From assembly GCA_031082125.1 (NCBI GenBank), contig JAVHLM010000004.1:184942-248941 (forward strand): a stretch of DNA of 64,000 bases. Direction: 5' to 3'. This document shows positions 8,561 to 17,041 of this stretch, piece by piece (the first letter of the stretch is position 1; each line of letters begins with the position of its first letter). The notes beneath the pieces are model-generated. The model did not search any database. It saw only the letters and a list, made by a program, of their open reading frames with translations, and had not been told where the DNA came from. The translations under genes and the position numbers were made by a program. This stretch comes from Candidatus Eremiobacterota bacterium (GTDB lineage: Bacteria > Vulcanimicrobiota > CADAWZ01 > Ess09-12).

Positions 8561-9367
8561 TTACCCGGAGAGCTCAAGCAGGTGCTCCAGGCCTACTGTG
8601 AGCCCGCTGAGAGTTCTGATCCTGCGGATGGCGAGCATCACGCCAGGCATGAAACTGCTCCGCGCCATGGAATCATGGCGTATCGTAAGGACCTCTCCCT
8701 CGCCGCCGAAGATCACCTCCTGGTGCGCCAGAAGGCCGGGAAGCCTTACGGAGTGAATGGCGATTCCCCTGTGCTCGCCGCCGCGCACCCCCTGGAGCTT
8801 CTCATCGCTTGCCCTGCATGGGAAAAACTCATGGCCGCTGTCGGCCATCATCTGTGCGGTCCTGAGTGCGGTGCCTGACGGCGCGTCCACCTTCCTGTCG
8901 TGGTGGAGCTCCAGAATCTCCGCATGGTGGAAGTATCTTGACGCCATCAACGCGAATTGCATCATCAGCACTGCTCCCATGGAAAAGTTTGGCGCCACCA
9001 GGACAGGAATGCCGCTGGATTCGGCATTCCTTTTCATCTCCTCCATATCGCTCTCCTTGATCCCTGTAGTCCCCACCACTGAGGGAACGCCGTGTGATAT
9101 GGCGACAAGCACGTTGGAAGGCGCTTCGCTCCCATTGGTGAAGTCCACCAGACATTCAGGCTTCTCCTTCTGGAGCATGGACCTGAGATCGTGTGAAACG
9201 ATGATGCCGCATTCCTCACCCGAGACGACCTTGCCGATATCGGTGCCAGGAAGATGGCCCTTCTCAATGGCTCCTACAAGCTCCATGTCCTGCTGCTTCA
9301 ATATCCAGCGCACCGTCTCCTGGCCCATCCTGCCGCCTGCGCCGGTGACTGCCACCTTTATCGCCAT
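8561..9367 (-). CDS. dapB: 4-hydroxy-tetrahydrodipicolinate reductase
   Basis: Reduces hydroxy-tetrahydrodipicolinate in the diaminopimelate pathway. The 268-aa protein has the nucleotide loop VAVTGAGGRMGQE, VDFT, VGTTG, APNFSMG, and the catalytic ELHHDRKVDAPSGTA segment. GGGAGGAGAGC precedes the ATG. It is the first gene of the ten-gene minus run, so the promoter for the run probably lies in 9368-9548. Confidence 0.95.
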   Translation of the reverse strand: MAIKVAVTGAGGRMGQETVRWILKQQDMELVGAIEKGHLPGTDIGKVVSGEECGIIVSHDLRSMLQKEKPECLVDFTNGSEAPSNVLVAISHGVPSVVGTTGIKESDMEEMKRNAESSGIPVLVAPNFSMGAVLMMQFALMASRYFHHAEILELHHDRKVDAPSGTALRTAQMMADSGHEFFPCRASDEKLQGVRGGEHRGIAIHSVRLPGLLAHQEVIFGGEGEVLTIRHDSMARSSFMPGVMLAIRRIRTLSGLTVGLEHLLELSG

Positions 9368-9548
9368 GCTCTCCTCCCGTTTCTTTCTTTTATCTCAGGC
9401 CTCCTTGCTTCTGGGTATAATTCTACAGGCCGGGGAAAAAGCCTCTTGACAGGCTGCTCCCAGTTCTCTCCGCACAGGGTTTTGCCCCGGGGCGGAGAAA
9501 TGAGAAGATATGGATCATCACGATCCACTTAAATAAAAGGAGAGATAT
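9368..9548. promoter_or_regulatory. Divergent intergenic region between dapB and the S9 peptidase gene
   Basis: This 181-bp gap must hold promoters for both directions. A 7-bp perfect inverted repeat TCTCCGC/GCGGAGA lies at 9467-9473 and 9492-9498, and TATAAT occurs on the plus strand at 9416-9421 but without a convincing -35 partner. AAAAGGAGAG before 9549 is the Shine-Dalgarno of the peptidase gene. No riboswitch (for example a lysine element) could be recognised by eye. Confidence 0.35.
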
Positions 9549-11945
9549 ATGGCAAGAAAGCTTGTTCTGATCCTTTTGCTGGCGCTCTCAGTCCATGGAT
9601 CCGCAGGGGCCTCCGGGAAAGTCAGGGGCTTTACCATCAGGGACCTTCTCTCGGTGAGATCCATAAGGGAAGTGGCCCTTCCCAGGCAGGGCGTCTCAGT
9701 CGCCTTCTCTGTCGAGACGGCTGACTTCTCAAAAAGTGAGTACCGATCGACAGTCCATGTCATTGAAAATGGCCGGGTCATCGAGGTGCTGCCCCCGGAG
9801 TCCTCAGCCTCCAGGCCCCTGTGGTCGTCCCGGGGAGACCGGCTTGCCTGCCTCTCCGAAGCCGATGGCGATGATGGTGAAGTGGTGGACCAGGTATGGC
9901 TCCTCAGGCGGGAAGGCTGGCGGGCAGAAAAGCTCACAAGCGAGTCCTGCGGTGTCAAGTCCTTTGACTGGTCCCCTGAAGGCTCGTCGATAGCCTATCT
10001 TGCCGAGACTCCCCCCTCGCCGGCGAGGGAGCTGTACAGGAAAGACCGGACCGATGAGAAATATGACGGCGTCGAGGTGGACAAGAACCGCCCGGGAATA
10101 TCCCTCTGCCTGCAGGACGTGAAGGGGGGGGAAGCCAAGGTGCTTTACCATGGCGGTGCCGGCCTGGAAGAGGTGGCCTTCTCGCCTGACGGATCCTTGA
10201 TAGCATTCACCGACAATGGGACGGGCGATCCCGACGACGAGGCCAGAAGAGATATTTTCGTGATCTCCCGGAGAGGCGGGGCTCCGAGAAAAGTCGCGGA
10301 GCGCCAGGGCAGGGAATTCGGAATATGCTGGTCTCCTGACAGCAGGGCCATCGCCTTCATTGGCTACAGCGATCCTGACCATGACTATTCCAGGAACGAC
10401 ATCTTCACCGCCGCCCTTGCCGACGGCGCCGTGAAAAATATAAGCGGGCCCCATGACATCGGCGTTAACTCCTTCTGCTGGCCCGCAGGCGGCACTGCGC
10501 TCTATTTCACAGGAGACCGGGGGCTCTCATCACCACTTTACCGCATTGATGCCTCCACAGGCGCCTTGACCATGCTTACGGAACAAGGAGCTGAATACGG
10601 CCCCTTTGCCGTGAGCAGCGATGGATCTTTTCTAGTGTATGGGAAAGAGGATTCAAGCCGTCTGCCCGAGCTTTATCAAAAGGACGGCAAAGGGGAGAAG
10701 GCCCTCACTTCCCTTAATGGTGAGCTGATGAAGGCCCGCTTCGCCGCCCAGGAGCCTTTCCGCTGGAAGAGCAGGGACGGCAGGGAGATAGAAGGCGTCC
10801 TTGTCAAGCCTCTCGCCTATGATAAGGGGAAGGCCTGCCCCCTCATAGTGATGGTTCACGGCGGCCCTTACGGGAGAGCCGTCAATACCCTCAGGGACAG
10901 GGAATACCAGCCTTTCGCCGAGGCGGGCTACATGGTCTTCGCCCCCAATTACCGGGGCAGCGCCGGCTACGGCAAGGAATTTGCCACCGAGATAAGGGGA
11001 AATCTCATGGCCCTGGAATTTGACGACGTCTTGAGCGGTATCGATGCCCTCGTGGCGGCGGGACTGGCTGACGGCGAAAGAATAGGGATAACGGGCGGGA
11101 GCTACGGCGGCTACATGACAAACTGGGCGCTCTCGCAGAGCCCGCGGTTCAAGGCGGGCGTGTCGCTCTACGGAATATTCAGCCTCATCGGTGACATGAG
11201 CAACTCCAGCATCCCCTCCTTTGAGCATGATTATATCGGCAAGTGGTACTGGGAGTCAATGGAGCCCTATCTGAAATGCTCCCCCATCTCCTATGTGCAG
11301 AATATCAGGGCCCCTCTCCTGATACTCCATGGCGATGATGATACCAACACGTTCATCTCAAACTCCAAGGAGCTTTATACAGCCCTCAAGAAGCTTGGAA
11401 GAACAGTGGAGTTTGTCCACTACCCCCGTGAAGGCCACGGCTTCGAGGAGCCCAACCACCTCATTGATGCCTTTGAGCGCAGCCTTGAATGGTTTGACCG
11501 CTACCTCCCGGGAAACCAGCGCCATTATCGCACAGGAAGCTCCCTGCGGCATGGGGGGAAGATCCTCACCATCACGGCGGCAAAGAAAATTGACCAGTAT
11601 AGCGGCACCAGGCCCTCGGGGGTCTTTGCAGAGTTCAAGGCCATCATAGAAAACGAGGTGCCCGGGCCCTTCCAGATGTCTGCCACCATCGCTCCCGATG
11701 CATCAAGCGACATATCCCTGGTGGCGGAGGGAAAAAGATACTATCCATGCGGGATACCCCAGCACGTAATGGGCGAGAGCCTTCTGGTGAGGGGAGGAGC
11801 CCTGCGGGTGGCCTATGGGAAAAATGAGAAGGAGGCCCGGGGAGCCTTCCCCCTCACCTTCACTTTCGATATCCCCCCGGGAACCGACAGGGGAGAGCTC
11901 TTTATCGAGGGCTTTCCTCCCCTGGTCATCACTATTGATCAATGA
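9549..11945 (+). CDS. Secreted S9 family prolyl oligopeptidase-like peptidase
   Basis: A 798-aa serine peptidase of the acylaminoacyl-peptidase/dipeptidyl-peptidase type. Residues 1-21 form a signal peptide (KLVLILLLALSVHGSAGA). A beta-propeller of roughly 350 residues with WSPD/FSPDGS repeats precedes the alpha/beta hydrolase domain, where the triad reads as Ser518 in GGSYGGY, Asp598 in HGDDDTN and His630 in EGHGF. About 140 residues follow the usual end of the fold; this C-terminal extension resembles nothing I recognise. It ends 13 bp before the next gene. Confidence 0.9.
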   Translation: MARKLVLILLLALSVHGSAGASGKVRGFTIRDLLSVRSIREVALPRQGVSVAFSVETADFSKSEYRSTVHVIENGRVIEVLPPESSASRPLWSSRGDRLACLSEADGDDGEVVDQVWLLRREGWRAEKLTSESCGVKSFDWSPEGSSIAYLAETPPSPARELYRKDRTDEKYDGVEVDKNRPGISLCLQDVKGGEAKVLYHGGAGLEEVAFSPDGSLIAFTDNGTGDPDDEARRDIFVISRRGGAPRKVAERQGREFGICWSPDSRAIAFIGYSDPDHDYSRNDIFTAALADGAVKNISGPHDIGVNSFCWPAGGTALYFTGDRGLSSPLYRIDASTGALTMLTEQGAEYGPFAVSSDGSFLVYGKEDSSRLPELYQKDGKGEKALTSLNGELMKARFAAQEPFRWKSRDGREIEGVLVKPLAYDKGKACPLIVMVHGGPYGRAVNTLRDREYQPFAEAGYMVFAPNYRGSAGYGKEFATEIRGNLMALEFDDVLSGIDALVAAGLADGERIGITGGSYGGYMTNWALSQSPRFKAGVSLYGIFSLIGDMSNSSIPSFEHDYIGKWYWESMEPYLKCSPISYVQNIRAPLLILHGDDDTNTFISNSKELYTALKKLGRTVEFVHYPREGHGFEEPNHLIDAFERSLEWFDRYLPGNQRHYRTGSSLRHGGKILTITAAKKIDQYSGTRPSGVFAEFKAIIENEVPGPFQMSATIAPDASSDISLVAEGKRYYPCGIPQHVMGESLLVRGGALRVAYGKNEKEARGAFPLTFTFDIPPGTDRGELFIEGFPPLVITIDQ

Positions 11946-11958
11946 GAAGAGGTGCACC

Positions 11959-12963
11959 ATGGATTTTCCTTTCCCTGAAAAAATCACTCTCGCAAGGACT
12001 CCCACCCCCATAGAGGAGTTCAAGTACCCGGTGCTCCCGGGGGAGCACCTCAAGCTTTACGTGAAGCGCGATGATCTCACCGAGTGCGCCGCTACGGGGA
12101 ACAAGGCCAGGAAGCTTGAGTACCTCGCTGCCGCTGCCCTGAAGGAAAAGGCCGACACCCTCGTCACGTGCGGCGGAGTCCAGTCGAATCATGCAAGGGC
12201 CACAGCCTTCTTCGCGGCAAGGCTCGGCCTCAAGTGCGTGCTTGTCCTGCGCGGCGAGGAGCCTGCTGAAATTGACGGCAACCTCCTGCTGGACAGGCTC
12301 CTTGGCGCCTCGATCATCTATATCAGCCGCAGCCAGTGGAGCGAACGGATGTCACTGATGGAAGAGATCGGCGCTTCACTTGCCAGAAAGGGCCGGAAGG
12401 CCTTCATCATCCCTGAAGGGGCCTCAAACGCGCTGGGATCCGTCGGCTATATCGAGGCTGCAAGGGAAATCTCCCGGCAATGTGCCGGCGAGCAGAAGGA
12501 ATTTGATTATATTGTCTGCGCCACAGGGTCGGGCGGCACTCAGGCAGGCCTCATAATGGGCTGCAGGCTCTACCTCCCCCGCACGGGCGTCGTGGGCTTC
12601 AATGTCTGCGATGACGCGGAATACTTCCAGAACAGGATCACTTCCCTCATAAGCGAGACAGAAAGCCTTTATGGTGTCCCCTTCAACGTAAGGCCGGAGG
12701 ATATCTCCATCATAGATGGCTACGTGGGGAGAGGCTATGCAATCAACACAGGCGAGGAGCTCGATCTGATAGGAGACGTGGCCCGCTCCACCGGATTGCT
12801 TCTCGACCCTGTCTATAACGGGAAGTCTTTCTACGGGCTCCTGAAGGAAGCTCAGAAAGGGAGGTTCACCAGGGGCTCATCGATCCTTTTCCTGCACAGC
12901 GGGGGAATATTCGGGCTCTTCCCCAAGAAAGGGGAGTTCTCCTTCCTCTCATCCGGAAGTTGA
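11959..12963 (+). CDS. PLP-dependent D-cysteine desulfhydrase / ACC deaminase-like enzyme
   Basis: The 334-aa protein has KRDDLTECAATGNKARKLEYL with the PLP-binding Lys, TCGGVQSNHARATA (Ser/Asn stacking and phosphate positions) and EGASNALGSVGY, matching the D-cysteine desulfhydrase/1-aminocyclopropane-1-carboxylate deaminase family. It would release ammonia and pyruvate (plus H2S) from a small D-amino acid; the exact substrate cannot be read. The ATG at 11959 follows AGAGGTG and sits 13 bp after the peptidase stop, so the two are probably one transcript, perhaps peptide breakdown feeding amino-acid catabolism. Confidence 0.85.
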   Translation: MDFPFPEKITLARTPTPIEEFKYPVLPGEHLKLYVKRDDLTECAATGNKARKLEYLAAAALKEKADTLVTCGGVQSNHARATAFFAARLGLKCVLVLRGEEPAEIDGNLLLDRLLGASIIYISRSQWSERMSLMEEIGASLARKGRKAFIIPEGASNALGSVGYIEAAREISRQCAGEQKEFDYIVCATGSGGTQAGLIMGCRLYLPRTGVVGFNVCDDAEYFQNRITSLISETESLYGVPFNVRPEDISIIDGYVGRGYAINTGEELDLIGDVARSTGLLLDPVYNGKSFYGLLKEAQKGRFTRGSSILFLHSGGIFGLFPKKGEFSFLSSGS

Positions 12964-13036
12964 TTTTTGTTCCGGGAGGATCATACCACGGTCTGATGCA
13001 CTTTCCCTTGCCAGAGGGTATGATGAAGGTGAGGTG

Positions 13037-14086
13037 ATGCAGGTGTTTGCACTTGAGACAGTTCAAGAAAAAGATTTTGATATCCCCCTCTTATATGCAC
13101 CCAAGGCCAAGCCTGACCTCCTGAGAAGCGCTCCGGCCGAAGTGCAGGCGCCTCCCCCCCTGCAAAAGAAAGGGAAGGGCTTTACTGGAGAGGTAAACAC
13201 CCTCACTTCCTATCTCAAGGATGTCTATCAGCACAATCTCCTCACAAAAGAGAGAGAGGAAATGCTGGCCCGCCGTATCGCCGAAGGCGACGAAAGAGCC
13301 AAGGAGGCCATGGTCCAATCCAACCTCAGGCTTGTCATCAACATTGCAAAGAAATACATCAATTCCGGCATGAGCTTCCAGGACCTCATCCAGGAGGGAA
13401 ACATAGGGCTTATGGAGGCAGCGGAAAAGTTCGACTACAGGAAAGGCTGCCGTTTCGCCACCTATGCCACCTGGTGGATCCGCCAGTCCATACTGAGGGC
13501 CATTGCAAACCAGTCGCGCCTCATCAGGCTCCCCGTCCACATTCTTGAAATCTACAGAAAGTACCAGAAGATCGTGAACGAGAGCATCAAGGAGAGAGGC
13601 GAAGCCCCCACCATTGAAGAGGTGAGCCTGGTGCTCTTCCCTGTCTTTCCAGAGAATATAAGGAAAAAGCTCTCAAGGTCCCTGGGCACCTGCCTCCCCC
13701 TCAATGACAGGAGGGTCAGGGCCAAGGTCAAGGAGCATGAAAAGGAGTCATGCCAGAAGCTCATGGAAATCATAAGCATTGCCCATGAGCCCATCTCCCT
13801 TGAGGCGCCTGTCGGCGACGAGGAGACATGCATAGGCGACCTTCTCCCGGCCCAGGCCTGCAAGGCGCCGGAATTCACCAACAGGGAAGTGGGGGAGATT
13901 TTCAGCAAGATCTCCTCAAGGGAGAGAAAGATCCTGGCCCTCCGTTACGGCTTTGCTGACGGCGTGGCGAGGACCCTCCAGGAGATAAGCCAGGAGTTCG
14001 GCATCAGCAAGGAGCGGGTACGCCAGAAAGAGGACGATGCCATAAAGAAGCTGAGGAAGCTCCTGGAGAGAAAAGACTGGATGTAG
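13037..14086 (+). CDS. RpoD-like sigma-70 factor (likely group 2)
   Basis: A 349-aa sigma factor: region 1.2 around SYLKDVYQ, region 2 with NLRLVINIAKKYINSGMSF, DLIQEGNIGL and FATYATWWIRQSI, RLIRLPVH entering region 3, and region 4 with the helix-turn-helix QEISQEFGISKERVRQKE. The last motif departs from the near-invariant RVRQIE. There is no region 1.1, and region 3 is diverged (LFPVFPENIRKKL). These suggest an alternative rather than the primary sigma factor. ATG 13037 follows AAGGTGAGG. It ends 2 bp before a convergent gene. Confidence 0.88.
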   Translation: MQVFALETVQEKDFDIPLLYAPKAKPDLLRSAPAEVQAPPPLQKKGKGFTGEVNTLTSYLKDVYQHNLLTKEREEMLARRIAEGDERAKEAMVQSNLRLVINIAKKYINSGMSFQDLIQEGNIGLMEAAEKFDYRKGCRFATYATWWIRQSILRAIANQSRLIRLPVHILEIYRKYQKIVNESIKERGEAPTIEEVSLVLFPVFPENIRKKLSRSLGTCLPLNDRRVRAKVKEHEKESCQKLMEIISIAHEPISLEAPVGDEETCIGDLLPAQACKAPEFTNREVGEIFSKISSRERKILALRYGFADGVARTLQEISQEFGISKERVRQKEDDAIKKLRKLLERKDWM

Positions 14087-14088
14087 TC

Positions 14089-15168
14089 TTACTCGTAATA
14101 GTCTTTCTGCTTTTTCAATGCCTGCTTCAGCAGGTCTGCAGGAAACACACCGGGCTCAAGAATCTTCTCCTTCCACTTTATCTCCTGCCTGTCCAGCAGA
14201 AGGGCCTCGGTGAATCCTGTCGCCGCGTGGACCAGTGAGGTGCGCGTCGATTTCAGCCTCGAGAGCTCAAAGGATGTCTTGTTCCTCACGAAGCGGTAGT
14301 CTCGAAAATTCTTCACTTTCCTCATTGAAGGCAGGGGCTTATAGGGCGCGAGGGAGAGAGCCCTGGCGAATTCCACTTCGGTATACTTTGCAAGGCCTTC
14401 ATACCATTCCGACCAGTTCTCAAAGAGGCAGAAGTCTGTGCCCGTGTCCTCGTGGAGCTCTTTCTGCCTCAGGGCCCTTATCTTGAAGAAATTCACGAGA
14501 TGCTCCCTGGCTGCGGCGGCATCCCTGGCGAGGTAGGCCTGGCGGAGCTCGTCGCCTTCGATCTCCATGAGCCTGGAGTTGGTGAAGTCAAGATAGGGAT
14601 ATATTTTCCGGAAGGCCTGGGGATCGAACTGGCTGTCAGGCACCTTGCCTTCAAGAGATCCCGCCGCCAGGAAAAGGTGAAAATACTGCTGCAGAATGGT
14701 AAAAAGGTAATCTTCAGCAATTTTGTAAAGAGGGGATTTCAGGTAAGTCTTTTCAAAAATCTCTTTTGACGAGATATAGAGGGCTGGTTTACCTTCAATC
14801 CTGTTCACCGTGAGGGTAAACTCCTGGGGAAAGTCCCTTTTCTTGTAATATATTGGTTTCCCTGCGCACCTGTCCCCGGAAAAGAGCTGGTAGCCCTGGG
14901 GGGCCGCCTGATCACCAAAAAAGAACTCGTAATGGGGAGTGATGATATTGACGCGGGGCGAGATGCCCCCGAAACCCTTCCAGATATTGTCTCCGAACTC
15001 TTTCAGGAGCTGAAATGATTCCAGAAAGCATGCAAGGCACTCGCTGGAGAGCTCTTTTCCCGGGGGAGGAAGGGGTGTTCCCTGCTCCCCTGCGGCACAG
15101 AAGCTCACCGCGATGAGGACAAGGATACAAGCCGATAAAATCCTCTTACAGAGGGATGGTGCCTTCAA
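14089..15168 (-). CDS. Exported protein, possibly a degenerate zincin
   Basis: The 359-aa product starts with a signal peptide (CKRILSACILVLIAVSFCAAG). I do not recognise the family by name. Around the middle it has QQYFHLFLAAG and later EWYEGLAKYTE, which look like the HEYFH and EGLA-YxE segments of gluzincin peptidases with the first His and the Glu of HExxH replaced by Gln. Peptidase activity is therefore doubtful. A TTG start at 15168 is chosen because TGGAGG lies five bases upstream; a GTG at 15180 would overlap that site. It faces the sigma gene end-to-end. Confidence 0.7.
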   Translation of the reverse strand: MKAPSLCKRILSACILVLIAVSFCAAGEQGTPLPPPGKELSSECLACFLESFQLLKEFGDNIWKGFGGISPRVNIITPHYEFFFGDQAAPQGYQLFSGDRCAGKPIYYKKRDFPQEFTLTVNRIEGKPALYISSKEIFEKTYLKSPLYKIAEDYLFTILQQYFHLFLAAGSLEGKVPDSQFDPQAFRKIYPYLDFTNSRLMEIEGDELRQAYLARDAAAAREHLVNFFKIRALRQKELHEDTGTDFCLFENWSEWYEGLAKYTEVEFARALSLAPYKPLPSMRKVKNFRDYRFVRNKTSFELSRLKSTRTSLVHAATGFTEALLLDRQEIKWKEKILEPGVFPADLLKQALKKQKDYYE

Positions 15169-15246
15169 CTGATCCTCCACGATTTCTCATTCCATTGCCC
15201 TGAATCATTCCTATAGAGAGTTCTGAACGGCAGCGTGACTTCCTTC

Positions 15247-15275
15247 TTGGCAAAGTGAAGGGTCTGTGCTATAAT
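15247..15275 (+). promoter_or_regulatory. Sigma-70 promoter for the maf-mre operon
   Basis: TTGGCA at 15247-15252, a 17-bp spacer, and TATAAT at 15270-15275 preceded by TGC (extended -10). Transcription would start near 15282, about 24 bases before the maf ATG. This supports the short maf start. No other good promoter is seen until the end of mrdA. Confidence 0.75.
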
Positions 15276-15305
15276 TACAAAAAATTGACCGCGGCAGGGG
15301 ACGCG

Positions 15306-15935
15306 ATGAATATTGTGCTTGCCTCTTCATCTCCGCGCAGAAGTGAGCTTCTCGCCACGATAGGCCTCTCTTTCAAGGTCCTGGAGCCCAATGCCCGTGA
15401 AGTGGGCGATGCTCCCGGCAGCGCTCCTCTTTCGCTCTCGCCGAAGGAGATTGCCAAGACCAATGCGCTGCTGAAAGCAAGAAAAGTGTCGCCCATGGTC
15501 AATGGCGATGCCGTGATAGTAGGCGCCGACACCATCGTGGTGCTGCAGGGAGAGCTGCTTGGCAAGCCCCGGAGCTGCAGGGAGGCCTGCCAGATGCTCA
15601 CAAGGCTTTCAGGGAAGACCCACAAGGTGATCACCGGCGTGGCTGTTCTCAACACCCACACAGGGAAAGAGGTACTGGGCTCCGAAGAGACGGACGTCAC
15701 CTTCAGAAGGCTCTCGGCAAAGGAGATTGAGGGATATGTTGCCAGCGGGGAGCCGCTGGATAAGGCAGGGGCATACGGCATCCAGGGAAAGGGCGCCCTT
15801 CTTGTGCAAAGGGTCAAGGGATGCTATTTTAACGTCGTGGGCCTTCCCCTTGTGAGGATGGTCAGGCTTATGAGAGCGTCAGGCTTTCATTTCAGCCTGG
15901 AGGGGGAAGGCTGGAGGGGGGGCATTGATGAATAA
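15306..15935 (+). CDS. maf: Maf-like nucleotide pyrophosphatase
   Basis: Members hydrolyse non-canonical NTPs (dTTP/UTP or modified nucleotides) and have been linked to septum control. The 209-aa protein starts LASSSPRRSELL, and has GADTIVVLQGELLGKP and the KAGAYGIQGKGALLV segment, all family signatures. ATG at 15306 lies downstream of the promoter's predicted start and after GGCAGGGGAC. It overlaps mreB by 8 bp, the maf-mreBCD order seen in many bacteria. Confidence 0.92.
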   Translation: MNIVLASSSPRRSELLATIGLSFKVLEPNAREVGDAPGSAPLSLSPKEIAKTNALLKARKVSPMVNGDAVIVGADTIVVLQGELLGKPRSCREACQMLTRLSGKTHKVITGVAVLNTHTGKEVLGSEETDVTFRRLSAKEIEGYVASGEPLDKAGAYGIQGKGALLVQRVKGCYFNVVGLPLVRMVRLMRASGFHFSLEGEGWRGGIDE

Positions 15936-16986
15936 TATCACCATGGATACCATAATGAGCCGGTTTTCTGCCGACGTGGGAATCGATCTCGGCACCGCCA
16001 CGACCTGCGTGGTAGCGAGGGGGACGGGGGTGAAGCTCTGCGAGCCCTCATACGTGGCCTATGATATCAAGAAGAAAAAGATTATCGCCATAGGCCGCGA
16101 CGCGAAGGTAATGTTCGGCCGCCACCACGGCAACATACAGATCATCCGCCCAATCAAGGACGGCGTCATAGGGAACTTTGAGATGGCCTCGCTCTTCATA
16201 GAGTTTCTGATGAGGCGTATAAAGAACTACGGCTTCCTGAGGCCCCGCGTGATGCTGGGAGTGCCTGCCGACATCTCTGAAGTGGAGCGCCGGGCCGTCC
16301 AGGAGGCAATCCGCATCGCAGGCGCAAGAACGGTGTACCTCGTAGAGCAGCCTATCGCCGCTGCCATCGGGGCTGATGTGCCGATCATGGAATCTTACGG
16401 GTGCGTGGTCCTTGACCTTGGCGCCGCCTCGTCGAAAGTCTCTGTCATATCCCTTGGCGGGATAGTGATGAGCAGGTCCACGCCCTTTGCCAGCGAGAAG
16501 ATGGACGAAGCCATCCAGACCATGGTGAGGAAAAAATTCAATCTCCTCATCGGGGACAATACCTCTGAGGACCTGAAAGTGAATATTGGCGCCGCCCTTC
16601 AGCTTGACGAGCCAATCAAGGTCACTGTCAAGGGCCGCGACCTTACCAGCGGCCTTCCGCGGGCAATCTACATCAACAGTGACGATATAAACGAGTGCCT
16701 GATAGAATCCATCAGGAGCATCGTGGATCTCGTCAAGAACTGCATCGAGTTCACACCACCCGAGCTCATGGGTGACATCATAGACAAAGGCGTGGTGATG
16801 ACAGGGGGAGGAGCGATGCTGCAGGGCCTTGATGTCCTGCTGACTCATGCACTGAAATTGAAGTGCCGCGTGCCGCCTGAACCTGCCTTCTGCGTTGCCC
16901 GCGGGATAGAGAGGATTTTCAAGGATCAGCGTCTGATGAATGCCATATTCAAGCAAAAGAAAGGCAAGATCAGCCGCCAGGGATAG
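15928..16986 (+). CDS. mreB: Rod-shape actin homologue MreB, with altered phosphate-2 loop
   Basis: Actin-like filament protein that guides side-wall synthesis. The 352-aa protein has DVGIDLGTATTCVV (phosphate 1), IRPIKDGVI, VEQPIAAAIGA, and GVVMTGGGAMLQGLDVLL (adenosine site). The phosphate-2 loop, usually DIGGGTTEVAVISLGG, reads DLGAASSKVSVISLGG here: the Gly run and both Thr are lost. The MreC and MreD genes follow. ATG 15928 has GGAGGGGG upstream. ATP hydrolysis may be weakened; whether the genome has a second mreB cannot be seen. Confidence 0.9.
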   Translation: MNNITMDTIMSRFSADVGIDLGTATTCVVARGTGVKLCEPSYVAYDIKKKKIIAIGRDAKVMFGRHHGNIQIIRPIKDGVIGNFEMASLFIEFLMRRIKNYGFLRPRVMLGVPADISEVERRAVQEAIRIAGARTVYLVEQPIAAAIGADVPIMESYGCVVLDLGAASSKVSVISLGGIVMSRSTPFASEKMDEAIQTMVRKKFNLLIGDNTSEDLKVNIGAALQLDEPIKVTVKGRDLTSGLPRAIYINSDDINECLIESIRSIVDLVKNCIEFTPPELMGDIIDKGVVMTGGGAMLQGLDVLLTHALKLKCRVPPEPAFCVARGIERIFKDQRLMNAIFKQKKGKISRQG

Positions 16987-17041
16987 CATGCACGGTCAGT
17001 GCGCCATGAACAGATAAGATCACCGGTCCCGGAAGAAAGCT

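Noticed and set aside
9368..9548. Possible lysine riboswitch upstream of dapB
   Set aside because: The gap is too short and no conserved lysine-element pattern could be recognised by eye.
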